A DNA stretch of 37,780 bases. Origin: Candidatus Methylarchaceae archaeon HK02M2. Its GTDB lineage: Archaea > Thermoproteota > Nitrososphaeria > Nitrososphaerales > JACAEJ01. The translations under genes and the position numbers were made by a program. The notes below the pieces were generated by a model, which did no database searches, was not told where the DNA came from, and saw only the letters and a list, made by a program, of their open reading frames with translations. The stretch lies in the NCBI GenBank assembly GCA_024256165.1, contig JAKLZG010000019.1, positions 1-37,780 on the forward strand, read 5' to 3'. Below, piece after piece: positions 1 through 7,494 of the stretch (the stretch's first letter is position 1; each line of letters begins with the position of its first letter).

Positions 1-2792
1 CCTATTTGAGCCGGAAGAAATTCTTTAGAGAAGTTTAAAAGAACATCCATCAAAAGCATTAAAGAGTCGCTATCACCATCACAATCTCTTCTTTTAGCAA
101 CATGCCAATATGGATGGGCAAAACAAACTTGTGAATTTGTGAACCCTATTACGCGCCCTATTATGCCTACAGATGTATGAGGAGCTAATCCAATGATAAG
201 GCAACCGATAAGGTCGTTTATAGAATTATTATTATAATACGGTTCACAATTGTATAAGTTTACTAACAAATCATCAATAAATCTCGATGTTCTCAATAAA
301 TACTCACCAGCATCTATAGGTAATATTACATCTTGAACAAAAAGCTCTAAAAGCTGATTGTTTAAATTAAAGGGATTGTTATTAATGTCCTTTGTATAAC
401 CTAGTTCTCTTAGTTTCTCAACAGAAGTGCCTATTTGTGATGGTTTAAAATGAGTTAATATAGCATTGGTAGCATCAAACCTTATCGTTCCATCTTTATA
501 TACAAATAAATCATATTTCTTCCGTAAGATTCCTTTTTCTAATGGTTCTGGAATACGCGCAGTACTTATAAGACCTTTAACACCTTTGAGAGGGGTTTTT
601 GGACGATACTTAACTTTCGTTATAGCGTTTTCCAATACTTGTTTGATGGGAAACTCAATCTTAGAGTAAGATAACGCTTTAATTTTACATGTTGGGCATA
701 TATCATTATTCACAATTCTTTCACAGCGTGGACATTTTTCCACAATAATAGTTTTATTAAAACATTTACTACATATTGTGTGAATAGAAGTACAACCACA
801 ACTATTGCAGACTAAATTTGCAAGTTCTATCTTGATAGTAGTATCTTTTGCTGCATGAAGTATATCCCTTTTTAAACCGCCTTTGTTTCCTACTGGAAAA
901 AGTGTGTGAACTGGGGGCTTCATTTTCCTTGGCATAGCCTTCTCAGGACGGCCTATGCGTAAACCTACAAAAATAGATGATTTTCTTTTAATGGTTATTT
1001 CCGCTATTGATGAAAGTAATTCACTAATATTTCTCCACTTTGTAACTAAATTAATTTTAGATTGTAAACCTAAAGTCTTTTTTATAGAATAAGCGAAATC
1101 GCCTTCGATAATTAACTCTTCATCAACCACCATGTGTGGAATTCCTATCTTTTCTAGGATTGTTTTAATTTCTGGCTTCTTCGGTGCAATAATAGAAAAT
1201 GGTTCTTTAATCGAGGATAAGACCAAATTTTCTCTCAATGTAATTATTTCAGAAAATGAAGCTGCATCCCAATAGAACAGATGATGAGGGTGTAAAGGAA
1301 TATCTAGCTTGTAGCTAAGTTCAAAAGCTTCGTAAGCATTTGGAAAATTGCGTATTGGATCTCTTATTATCTCTTTGAGACGTTTATTATCCATCTTAAT
1401 ATATTCCGCGCATTCGTCAATAGAGGGATATCCTTCTTTAATAATATTCATTAAATCTTGTAGCCACCATTCTTCAACATAACCAGATGGAACAAGTTTT
1501 ACATTATTTTCAAGAAAGTCCCCAAAGCTTACTAAAATGTCTCCTACATAGAGTATTTTATCAATTTTATCGTGAATTTTTATTGAATGGTTAATATTCT
1601 CAATTTTAACTACAGACTCATCTAATAATTTAACAATAGGTGGTTCTATTGTAGTAACAAAGGCTACGGTAGCAGCTTTACTTGGTATATCTAATTTGAC
1701 CTGTGTGCCAACAACAAAGGGATAGTCCAAAATTACTGCAGTAGCAGGATGAATTCCTATTGTAGATAAACCTGTATTGTAACATCGTCCATATCTTAAT
1801 CGAAAACCGCCTAATCTTCTTGGAAATGATAATACTGGACGACCCGAAATGACTTCTCCAAAATGTGTACTTGATGTATCATACTCTTCTGAACTTTGCT
1901 GTTGTCCACCTTTAAGTTCAGAGAGCCAATTCCAATCGGATATTGATAAATCATTTACTAATTTCAATAACTTTCTAGATCTACCTATTACGCCATCATT
2001 CAATACCCTTAAAGCTCCACCCCTAACACAATCTGTTAAAATTCTCTTTAAACCTCTATGAATCACAACTTCAACAGGGTTTGTTTCGACACCATCTATC
2101 TCTATAGGTAGATGTAAAAGCGCATATCTAACGTCATCATCAGTTACTCTATATTGAAAATTGCCTACTTCTCGTTCATAAATTCTGAGTTCTTCTAAAA
2201 ATCGACCAATTTCATCAGAGCCCCAAGCATTTGGTCGATATTTATCAAGACCCAAAACTTTTCGAATGTGATCTGCTATTGCAAGTGTAAAAGCTGCTTC
2301 AGTACCACCTGCTGCACGAATTGGACCAGCAAAACATATGGCAACATAACTTGTCTCGTCTTCGTTTTTTTTGATTTTTACAGATGAAATGCCTTGTATT
2401 GGAGCTACAGTAATACCGTCTGTCACCACAGCTAAACCAATGCGAACAGCTAGTTCTAATGCTTTACCTTTTTCAAAGAATTCAAATTTTCCAAGGGCAA
2501 CCTCTTCTGCAAGACGTAAAGCTACATTTTCTTTGTTATAAGTCAAGAAAAGTTCTCTTATCCTTTTTCCAAGTCCAGGTATTTTTATTAGGTTTTCAAT
2601 ACGGTCTGCTAAATCAAAAGCTAGATTAGGTTCTATATTTGGTTGGGGGTCTATGTTTTTTACACGAGCTTTTAATGAAATATTATATTGTTCATCGAAT
2701 TTCTGAAAAATGTCTCCATAGTAATTAATATATTCCTCTGGAAAAGGTGCAAATGTTTTTATTTTTTTAAGATATTCGTTAATCAAAAGCAC
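1..2792 (-). CDS. polC: DNA polymerase D large subunit DP2, 5' part (cut by left window edge)
   Basis: This is the catalytic subunit of the archaeal replicative polymerase PolD, which pairs with DP1 (encoded at 7489-8958). I translated the minus strand by hand; about 930 codons are present and the C-terminus lies outside the window. Visible signatures are the DP2 motif GPIRAAGGTEAAF near residue 160, a cysteine-rich Zn region (CNSCGC, CSKC, CPRC and CPTC) near residues 700-740, and AKRRDCDGDSDSLMLLMD near the window edge. That last segment carries the D-G-D pair of the double-psi beta-barrel active site. The start is either GTG at 2792 or TTG at 2786; neither has a clear Shine-Dalgarno. No intein was seen in the part present. 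The reading frame is intact throughout. Confidence 0.97.
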   Translation of the reverse strand, partial: MLLINEYLKKIKTFAPFPEEYINYYGDIFQKFDEQYNISLKARVKNIDPQPNIEPNLAFDLADRIENLIKIPGLGKRIRELFLTYNKENVALRLAEEVALGKFEFFEKGKALELAVRIGLAVVTDGITVAPIQGISSVKIKKNEDETSYVAICFAGPIRAAGGTEAAFTLAIADHIRKVLGLDKYRPNAWGSDEIGRFLEELRIYEREVGNFQYRVTDDDVRYALLHLPIEIDGVETNPVEVVIHRGLKRILTDCVRGGALRVLNDGVIGRSRKLLKLVNDLSISDWNWLSELKGGQQQSSEEYDTSSTHFGEVISGRPVLSFPRRLGGFRLRYGRCYNTGLSTIGIHPATAVILDYPFVVGTQVKLDIPSKAATVAFVTTIEPPIVKLLDESVVKIENINHSIKIHDKIDKILYVGDILVSFGDFLENNVKLVPSGYVEEWWLQDLMNIIKEGYPSIDECAEYIKMDNKRLKEIIRDPIRNFPNAYEAFELSYKLDIPLHPHHLFYWDAASFSEIITLRENLVLSSIKEPFSIIAPKKPEIKTILEKIGIPHMVVDEELIIEGDFAYSIKKTLGLQSKINLVTKWRNISELLSSIAEITIKRKSSIFVGLRIGRPEKAMPRKMKPPVHTLFPVGNKGGLKRDILHAAKDTTIKIELANLVCNSCGCTSIHTICSKCFNKTIIVEKCPRCERIVNNDICPTCKIKALSYSKIEFPIKQVLENAITKVKYRPKTPLKGVKGLISTARIPEPLEKGILRKKYDLFVYKDGTIRFDATNAILTHFKPSQIGTSVEKLRELGYTKDINNNPFNLNNQLLELFVQDVILPIDAGEYLLRTSRFIDDLLVNLYNCEPYYNNNSINDLIGCLIIGLAPHTSVGIIGRVIGFTNSQVCFAHPYWHVAKRRDCDGDSDSLMLLMDVLLNFSKEFLPAQI

Positions 2793-2843
2793 AGATATAT
2801 TTTTAATTGAAGAATAAAAGTTTTAATTATTAAATAAGTGATG

Positions 2844-2912
2844 ATCACAAAATATTATTAGATTTAATTGTGATTTTATCTTAACTTAATAATATCACAA
2901 AAAAAATCACAA
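2844..2912. promoter_or_regulatory. Cluster of ATCACAA/TTGTGAT repeats between the DP2 and Cys4-protein genes
   Basis: ATCACAA occurs at 2844-2850, 2894-2900 and 2906-2912, and its complement TTGTGAT at 2868-2874. The first pair forms an inverted repeat with a 17-nt spacer. The copies sit in the short gap upstream of DP2 and downstream of the 104-aa gene. The same GTGAT half-site occurs in a tighter palindrome before the winged-helix gene at 4807. A regulator site is an inference; AT-rich DNA yields such matches by chance fairly easily. Confidence 0.35.
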
Positions 2913-3221
2913 ATCAATATTATCAGTTTTAGTATATATTCGGGCAAGAATAAGATGGTTCCATATATTCGATTCTGAATTTGTTTCACGTTCTGCTAAC
3001 TTAGTTCTAAAATCAATACACTTCTTACATATAGGATGTAATACATCAGATGGACCATCACAGTCTCCACAATTTAATAAAAGCACTTTTTCACCTTTCA
3101 TCTCAATAAATAAATACTCTTTTTGATCGAAAAATGATTCAAATTTAGGCCATCTATCGTAGGCTTTTGGAATATCTAACCAATACTTCAAACTTGCAAA
3201 AAAACGTTCAAAAGAAGTCAT
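2907..3221 (-). CDS. Unrecognised 104-aa protein with a Cys4 zinc-type motif
   Basis: I do not recognise this family. The protein is acidic to neutral and contains C51-x2-C54-x10-C65-x2-C68, the spacing expected of a small treble-clef or zinc-ribbon site. An aromatic, charged N-terminal half (FERFFASLKYWLDI) precedes it. There is no signal peptide or membrane segment. The ATG start lies 5 nt after the GGGP synthase stop, so it is probably cotranscribed with Elf1 and GGGPS; DP2 follows about 115 nt further on. Its position beside the polymerase gene suggests a replication or nucleic-acid role, but that is only context. Confidence 0.75.
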   Translation of the reverse strand: MTSFERFFASLKYWLDIPKAYDRWPKFESFFDQKEYLFIEMKGEKVLLLNCGDCDGPSDVLHPICKKCIDFRTKLAERETNSESNIWNHLILARIYTKTDNIDL

Positions 3222-3226
3222 TTAAG

Positions 3227-3976
3227 TCACCTTAAATTTTTTATACCTTCAACAATCTCAATAAGTTTAGGTATAAAATCATCAGTTTCTAATAAAGTTC
3301 CTATTACAAGTATATCAGCTCCGGCTTTTGCCAATTTTTTAGCTTCGTCAATTTTTCTGATTCCTCCACCGACAATTAAAATATCATCAAATACATCACG
3401 AACTTTTTTTACTATTAAGGAAGAAACATGTGATATCACACCGGATCCAGCCTCTAAGTATACAAACCTCATCCCCATATATTTTGCTGCAAGAGCATAC
3501 ATTGCTACTAAATTTGGCTTGTTAGGTGGAATTCCTCTTGCCCTACCTACAAAACCTATAGCCCCACCTTCACCTATTACAATATAACCCATTGGAATTA
3601 CTTCTATTCCATATTTTTTAATTGAAAATGCGCTTAAAGCTTGTGCTTGAGTTATAAAATATGGGTTATCAGAATTCAATAAAGAGCTAAAAAGTATTGC
3701 ATCAGCATTTGGAGAAATGCCTGTAACATTTCCTGGAAATAATATCACAGGAATTTTAATTTTCTTTTTTATTGTCCTAACTATATGATCTAATTCAAAT
3801 GGATTTATCGCTGTAGATCCACCTATAAGAATACTTTTTACATTACATTTTTCAACATTATAAACTATATTAACAATTTTTTCAATAGATGCATTTTCTG
3901 AATCGATAAGAGCAAAAGCTATAGTTCCATTTTTAGAGATTTCTTTCCTAATGTACTTTTCAATTTTTCCTATCAC
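3227..3976 (-). CDS. Geranylgeranylglyceryl phosphate synthase (GGGPS)
   Basis: This TIM-barrel prenyltransferase forms the first ether bond of archaeal lipids, joining geranylgeranyl diphosphate to sn-glycerol-1-phosphate. Family signatures are SILIGGSTAI near residue 50, PVILFPGNVTGISPNADAI near residues 75-93, YLEAGSGV near residue 173 and the phosphate-binding ILIVGGGIRK and ADILVIGT near the C-terminus. The 249-aa length is normal. The GTG start overlaps the Elf1 stop codon by four bases (GTGA), indicating translational coupling. Its G1P substrate would come from the dehydrogenase at 12889-13947. Confidence 0.95.
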   Translation of the reverse strand: MIGKIEKYIRKEISKNGTIAFALIDSENASIEKIVNIVYNVEKCNVKSILIGGSTAINPFELDHIVRTIKKKIKIPVILFPGNVTGISPNADAILFSSLLNSDNPYFITQAQALSAFSIKKYGIEVIPMGYIVIGEGGAIGFVGRARGIPPNKPNLVAMYALAAKYMGMRFVYLEAGSGVISHVSSLIVKKVRDVFDDILIVGGGIRKIDEAKKLAKAGADILVIGTLLETDDFIPKLIEIVEGIKNLR

Positions 3977-4212
3977 TTAGAATCCAACCTTCCAGATATA
4001 TATTTGTCAATAAACTCATTATATATATCGATATTTGGTTTTTTGGTATTTAATTCATATTTATGAATCAAACCACAACTTCCACAAACTATCTTCGCTA
4101 AATTTTCTTCTTTCATAACTTTTACTGATATTGTTCCACATTGAGGGCACCCAAATACTTTAGGTAGAGTTCTTTTTACGGTTTTTATTATACGACGTTT
4201 TCTTCTTCCCAT
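3973..4212 (-). CDS. Elf1-like transcription elongation factor (zinc ribbon)
   Basis: This 79-aa protein has a very basic N-terminus (MGRRKRRIIKTVKR) followed by a zinc ribbon with C22-x2-C25 and C43-x2-C46. This is the architecture of the eukaryotic/archaeal Elf1 elongation factor, which associates with RNA polymerase. The ATG start opens a minus-strand operon Elf1-GGGPS-Cys4 protein, perhaps extending into DP2. The call rests on the basic tail plus ribbon; other small archaeal Zn-ribbon proteins are possible but fit less well. Confidence 0.8.
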   Translation of the reverse strand: MGRRKRRIIKTVKRTLPKVFGCPQCGTISVKVMKEENLAKIVCGSCGLIHKYELNTKKPNIDIYNEFIDKYISGRLDSK

Positions 4213-4294
4213 AATAACACCTAATTATATTCTTTATATAATCAAATAAAGATTTAGTTAAAACTTTTCCGATAAGATTATACGAATCTGTATA

Positions 4295-4714
4295 ATGATT
4301 ATAAATAATATGTTAGAATTAAAATTAAAGAATGATTCAATGGTTATGTATCTTTTAAAAAATTCAGCTTTCACCAAAGTACAATTAGATACTTATTTAA
4401 TCGATAATGTGACAGTTGGTAAACAAATAAGTTTAAATGTAAAAATAGCAATGAGGGATAAGAATAAAATAAGTAAAAGTTCATTTCTACGTACATTGAA
4501 TCAAGCTCAAAAGAATTTACAAAGATCAGTTTATTCTTTAATCTTAGCAGAATACCTAGGTTTAATTGAAGAAGGTTCAATTATTAAATTAATACAAATT
4601 GGAAATCTTTTAAAAAATGTTAATGGACAAATTTCTGATAAAAATAAATTTAAAATATATAAGATCATAGAAAGCATGGTAGAAATAATATCTAGAAAAA
4701 GAAATATAGAATAA
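4295..4714 (+). CDS. Unrecognised 139-aa, predominantly helical protein
   Basis: No family was recognised with confidence. The protein is rich in Lys, Ile and Asn. The middle (ISKSSFLRTLNQAQKNLQRS) looks like an amphipathic helix of the sort found in helix-turn-helix proteins, and the C-terminus is a long Ile/Lys helix. There is no membrane segment or cysteine cluster. ATG at 4295 is taken as the start, but ATG at 4310 in the same frame gives a more natural N-terminus (MLELKLKNDSM). It is divergent from Elf1 and sits between the PolD large subunit cluster and the origin. It may be a conserved protein of origin-proximal regions in related archaea, which I cannot verify here. Confidence 0.65.
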   Translation: MIINNMLELKLKNDSMVMYLLKNSAFTKVQLDTYLIDNVTVGKQISLNVKIAMRDKNKISKSSFLRTLNQAQKNLQRSVYSLILAEYLGLIEEGSIIKLIQIGNLLKNVNGQISDKNKFKIYKIIESMVEIISRKRNIE

Positions 4715-4745
4715 CTAAATCTTTTAATTAATTATAGATTATGTA

Positions 4746-4806
4746 TCAATGTGATATTGATTAGAAAATATTTATGTATGATTATATCACGATATTATTG
4801 TGATAT
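4746..4806. promoter_or_regulatory. Two inverted repeats abutting the start codon of the 4807 gene
   Basis: ATCAAT-GTGAT-ATTGAT at 4746-4762 and ATATCAC-N9-GTGATAT at 4784-4806 are both perfect inverted repeats and share the GTGAT element. The second ends at the base before the ATG. Because the gene encodes a winged-helix protein, autoregulation is a natural inference. The region is very AT-rich, which weakens the argument. Confidence 0.45.
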
Positions 4807-5358
4807 ATGCTCATAGAAAATATTGTGATAATCTCATTAACTACTATTACATCATTAGCTTTAATTATAATGATAATTATTTATCTACCAAAAATCAAAA
4901 AAGCAATTAAACAACAAAAAGATGCTAATGAAATAATAAAAGATATAATTACAGATCTTCATAGTAGACTTACCCAACAAGATAATAAAATATTAGATCA
5001 ACAAGTGAGATTAGATATTTTAGAACTTAAAATAAATCAAAGTAAAGTACCAACGATTCAAAAGACCTATAATTCTGATAATGAAATTAAAAGGTCTATA
5101 ATTCTAAATGAGAATAAAATCTCGGTTGAAAAAGAAATTGGAGGATATTTAAATCCCACTGATATTCGTATACTTGAATTGTTAATGAAAGAAGATCAAA
5201 CTTCGATACAAATACAACAAAAAATAAAGAAATCCAGAGAACATATAGCTAGGTTGTTGAAAAAATTATTTGAATTAAATTATATTACTAGAAATGAAAA
5301 AAAGAAACCGTATCTTTATACTATAACTAATAAAGGAATTCATATATTAGAAAAATAA
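4807..5358 (+). CDS. Membrane-anchored protein with coiled coil and C-terminal winged helix
   Basis: The 183-aa protein has one N-terminal transmembrane segment (about residues 5-27, Ile/Leu/Thr-rich). A charged linker and probable coiled coil follow (about 30-80, with LHSRLTQQDNK and LDILELKINQ heptads). A winged helix closes the protein (about 117-183, LNPTDIRILELLMKEDQTS, then a recognition helix SREHIARLLKKL and a wing ending in ITNKGIHIL). That last part resembles MarR/ArsR-like domains. A DNA-binding domain held at the membrane next to an origin could tether DNA or act as a regulator. The specific function is unknown. Two palindromes directly precede the ATG. Confidence 0.8.
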   Translation: MLIENIVIISLTTITSLALIIMIIIYLPKIKKAIKQQKDANEIIKDIITDLHSRLTQQDNKILDQQVRLDILELKINQSKVPTIQKTYNSDNEIKRSIILNENKISVEKEIGGYLNPTDIRILELLMKEDQTSIQIQQKIKKSREHIARLLKKLFELNYITRNEKKKPYLYTITNKGIHILEK

Positions 5359-5460
5359 TATTTGTGAAGTATATGTGAAAAATAATAATATTTGTTTATT
5401 TTATTATAATTGTCATTATTTGAGGATAATTTAGTTTTATTTTAATGTTAACTTAAAGTG

Positions 5461-5486
5461 CAGACACCCCTTTATTTCCAATGGAG
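5461..5486 (-). promoter_or_regulatory. Origin recognition box-like element (ORB-1)
   Basis: Read on the minus strand, this gives TCCATTGGAAATAAAGGGGT followed by GTCTG. It matches the archaeal ORB layout of a TGGAAA core followed by a G-string. It shares CATTGGAAAT, a three-base spacer and AGGGGTG with ORB-2 at 6247. It lies in the 287-nt gap before the 5646 gene. Apart from this box I see nothing gene-like in that gap; a partial TTTCCAAT at about 5514 is too weak to count. Confidence 0.6.
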
Positions 5487-5645
5487 TATAATTAAGGTTA
5501 ATTCAAATAAGATGTTTCCAATCCATTGTGAATGCTTGTTAAATTATGAATATATCTCATTATTATGTCATAAGTATTTCACTACAAGTTCACTTCTTCA
5601 CACATATTTCTTTATTATTCAAAGAATATTATGATTAGGTAAATA

Positions 5646-6038
5646 ATGAACAGAAAAAAGATAAAAATTGAGTTTGATGATGCAGAAGGTGGAAAATATA
5701 AAATATTCATAGAAGGAAAACTATCTCAAGATAAAATATTAAAAATATTAAATATAGTTGATTTTATTGGAGAAAAAGATTTAGTTGATCAAAAATTTAT
5801 TTTTTCTCTTAATACACAATTTGGACGTCTTTATAATCTTATTGAAAAAAAGTTTTCTTTTGGATCTTTTACATCTTCGGATATTTTAGAAGCTTATGAA
5901 GATGAATATAATACTCCTATAAAATTAAGTACAATATCAACATATTTACAAAGATTTATGGATAAAGGTGTATTAATTCGAAATAAAATTAATATGGGTT
6001 GGGCCTACCGTAAAGTCAAATCCAATTTGTCTTGTTAA
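5646..6038 (+). CDS. Unrecognised 130-aa protein with C-terminal winged-helix region, located inside the origin
   Basis: The first about 70 residues look like a small alpha/beta domain (KIKIEFDDAEGGKYKIFIEG). The last 55 (FTSSDILEAYEDEYNTPIKL, then STISTYLQRFMDKGVLIRN) look like a winged helix with a recognition helix and an aromatic wing. No catalytic motif is visible and no family was recognised. It is flanked by ORB-like boxes on both sides (5461 and 6059) and followed by orc1/cdc6. A role in origin binding or in control of orc1/cdc6 is possible but is inference from position. Confidence 0.7.
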   Translation: MNRKKIKIEFDDAEGGKYKIFIEGKLSQDKILKILNIVDFIGEKDLVDQKFIFSLNTQFGRLYNLIEKKFSFGSFTSSDILEAYEDEYNTPIKLSTISTYLQRFMDKGVLIRNKINMGWAYRKVKSNLSC

Positions 6039-6058
6039 GACAATCCACAATAATCATA

Positions 6059-6085
6059 CCCACCCACCCCTTTTTTTCAAATGGA
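6059..6085 (-). promoter_or_regulatory. Origin recognition box-like element (ORB-3), left flank of AT-rich stretch
   Basis: On the minus strand this reads TCCATTTGAAAAAAAGGGG followed by TGGGTGGG. It is the inverted partner of ORB-2 at 6247-6271, identical over AAGGGGTGGGTGGG. The G-string points away from the AT-rich centre, while the TGGAAA-like end faces it. Confidence 0.7.
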
Positions 6086-6246
6086 ATTAAGTAAAACTTA
6101 TATTAAAAATTCAAATTGGAAGTAAGTTAAATTTCACTTCTTAATAAAGTAATTTTAATTTATTTGAATTTAATATTTTTTGATAAACCTAGAACGGTCT
6201 AATAATAATATATATAATAACAATTTTATCTTTAAGAATCGGTCTA

Positions 6247-6271
6247 CATTGGAAATTAAGGGGTGGGTGGG
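6247..6271 (+). promoter_or_regulatory. Origin recognition box-like element (ORB-2), right flank
   Basis: The plus strand reads CATTGGAAATTAAGGGGTGG followed by GTGGG. This contains the ORB core (TGGAAA) and the long G-string to which the Orc1/Cdc6 winged helix and AAA+ domain bind in characterised archaea. It begins 51 nt before the orc1/cdc6 ATG, so Orc1/Cdc6 binding here could also repress its own gene. Confidence 0.75.
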
Positions 6272-6297
6272 ATTATTTTTCTGGAGATTAATGAACA

Positions 6298-7494
6298 ATG
6301 AAGAAATCTGAAGATCTTTTAGATGAAATATTTACTAAAGCTTTGTCTGGTCAATCTTTATTTAAAGATCGCAATGTTTTAAAATCAGATTATATTCCAT
6401 CAAAATTACCTTTTCGTGAAAAGCAAATCGTTTCTATAGGTGAGGTTTTAGCACCTCTTTTACATAAATCAAAATGTTCAAATTTATTTATATATGGTAA
6501 ACCAGGAACAGGTAAAACAGCTGTCACTAAATATGTGTTACAAAAACTTCAGGAAAAATCCTTATCTCCAAATCTAAATATTAAATTCGCTTATTCAAAT
6601 ATGAGAGTAGCAGGTACTGAATATAGGGTTCTTTTTGATATAGCAAATTCTATAGGATTATCAGTTCCTTTTACTGGATTATCTATTAATGAAGTCTTTA
6701 GACGAATTAGTACAACAATAGAATCATTTACATTAACAGTGATAATAATAATGGATGAGATTGACTTTTTAGTTAAAAATTATGGTGATGATTTACTTTA
6801 TGAACTTACTCGTGCAAACGAACAACTACCAAAAGGTTATCTAGCTTTAATAGGAATATCTAATGATTTAAACTTTAAAGAATTTCTTAATCCAAGAGTA
6901 TTAAGTAGTTTAAGTGAAGAAGAGATAATATTTTCACCATATTCAACTGAGGAATTAAGAGCTATACTTTCTGATAGAGCCAAGTTAGCTTTCTTAGATA
7001 ATATAATGACAGATGTGGCTATAAACTTGTGTGCTGCCTTAGCAGGCTCTGAACATGGCGATGCTAGACGAGCTTTAGATTTATTAAGAGTATCTGGTGA
7101 AGTAGCTGAACGTGAAAATGCAAATAATGTTGAAGAGAAACATGTTAGAATGGCCATACAGAAAATAGAGCAAGACCGTTTGGTCGAAGTTCTTAAATCT
7201 TTACCTCTACATGCCAAACTTTTATTATGGATTATCACATCATCTAGTGGAGTAAATTCTACTGGTGAAGTTTACGAATACTATTCTAAATTATGCCAGA
7301 AACTTAATATTGAGAAATTAACATCAAGACGTGTAGGTATGCTTATAAGTGAACTTGATCTTTTAGGTCTAATAGTTGCTAAAGTAGTTAGTAAGGGTCG
7401 TTATGGTAGAACGAAGCAAATTCATTCTTTAATCCAATTACAAATTATAAGAGAAATATTTTTAGAAGACCCTTTAATGAATTCAATCTTATAA
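6298..7494 (+). CDS. cdc6: Orc1/Cdc6-type replication initiator
   Basis: This AAA+ ATPase binds origin boxes and helps load the MCM helicase. Walker A is GKPGTGKT (residues 67-74) and Walker B is IIIMDEID (149-156). Sensor 1 is near LIGISNDLNF, sensor 2 is in HGDARRALDLL, and a C-terminal winged helix spans roughly residues 300-390 (SRRVGMLISELDLLGLI). The 398-aa length is typical. The ATG start is preceded by a purine-rich TGGAGATT. Its 3' end overlaps the convergent DP1 gene by about 6 nt. This is the only orc1/cdc6 in the window and it lies beside the ORB-like repeats. Confidence 0.96.
   Translation: MKKSEDLLDEIFTKALSGQSLFKDRNVLKSDYIPSKLPFREKQIVSIGEVLAPLLHKSKCSNLFIYGKPGTGKTAVTKYVLQKLQEKSLSPNLNIKFAYSNMRVAGTEYRVLFDIANSIGLSVPFTGLSINEVFRRISTTIESFTLTVIIIMDEIDFLVKNYGDDLLYELTRANEQLPKGYLALIGISNDLNFKEFLNPRVLSSLSEEEIIFSPYSTEELRAILSDRAKLAFLDNIMTDVAINLCAALAGSEHGDARRALDLLRVSGEVAERENANNVEEKHVRMAIQKIEQDRLVEVLKSLPLHAKLLLWIITSSSGVNSTGEVYEYYSKLCQKLNIEKLTSRRVGMLISELDLLGLIVAKVVSKGRYGRTKQIHSLIQLQIIREIFLEDPLMNSIL

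Larger units (their letters stand above)
6059..6271. other. Candidate chromosomal replication origin (oriC)
   Basis: Two inverted ORB-like boxes (6059-6085 and 6247-6271) bracket about 160 nt of very AT-rich sequence that would serve as the unwinding element. The interior also contains GAACGGTCTA at about 6191 and GAATCGGTCTA at about 6236, near-identical direct repeats. It lies immediately upstream of orc1/cdc6, the standard position of an archaeal origin. Nearby are both PolD subunit genes. The third box at 5461 would extend the origin leftwards across the 5646 gene. Confidence 0.8.

Noticed and set aside
466-2061. Short plus-strand open frames at 466-669 and 1849-2061
   Set aside because: Both lie within the DP2 gene, whose minus-strand reading frame is continuous from 2792 to the window edge.
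1-2792. Intein in DP2
   Set aside because: Reading frame follows the polymerase without an insert up to the active-site segment at the window edge; no Hint-type motifs seen. Part beyond the edge is unknown.
5359-5645. Tandem T-rich and GTGAA repeats considered as a CRISPR or iteron array
   Set aside because: No regular unit length or spacers; only one ORB-like box is convincing in this gap.
6837-7238. 133-codon minus-strand open frame
   Set aside because: Antisense to the Orc1/Cdc6 gene; no family features.
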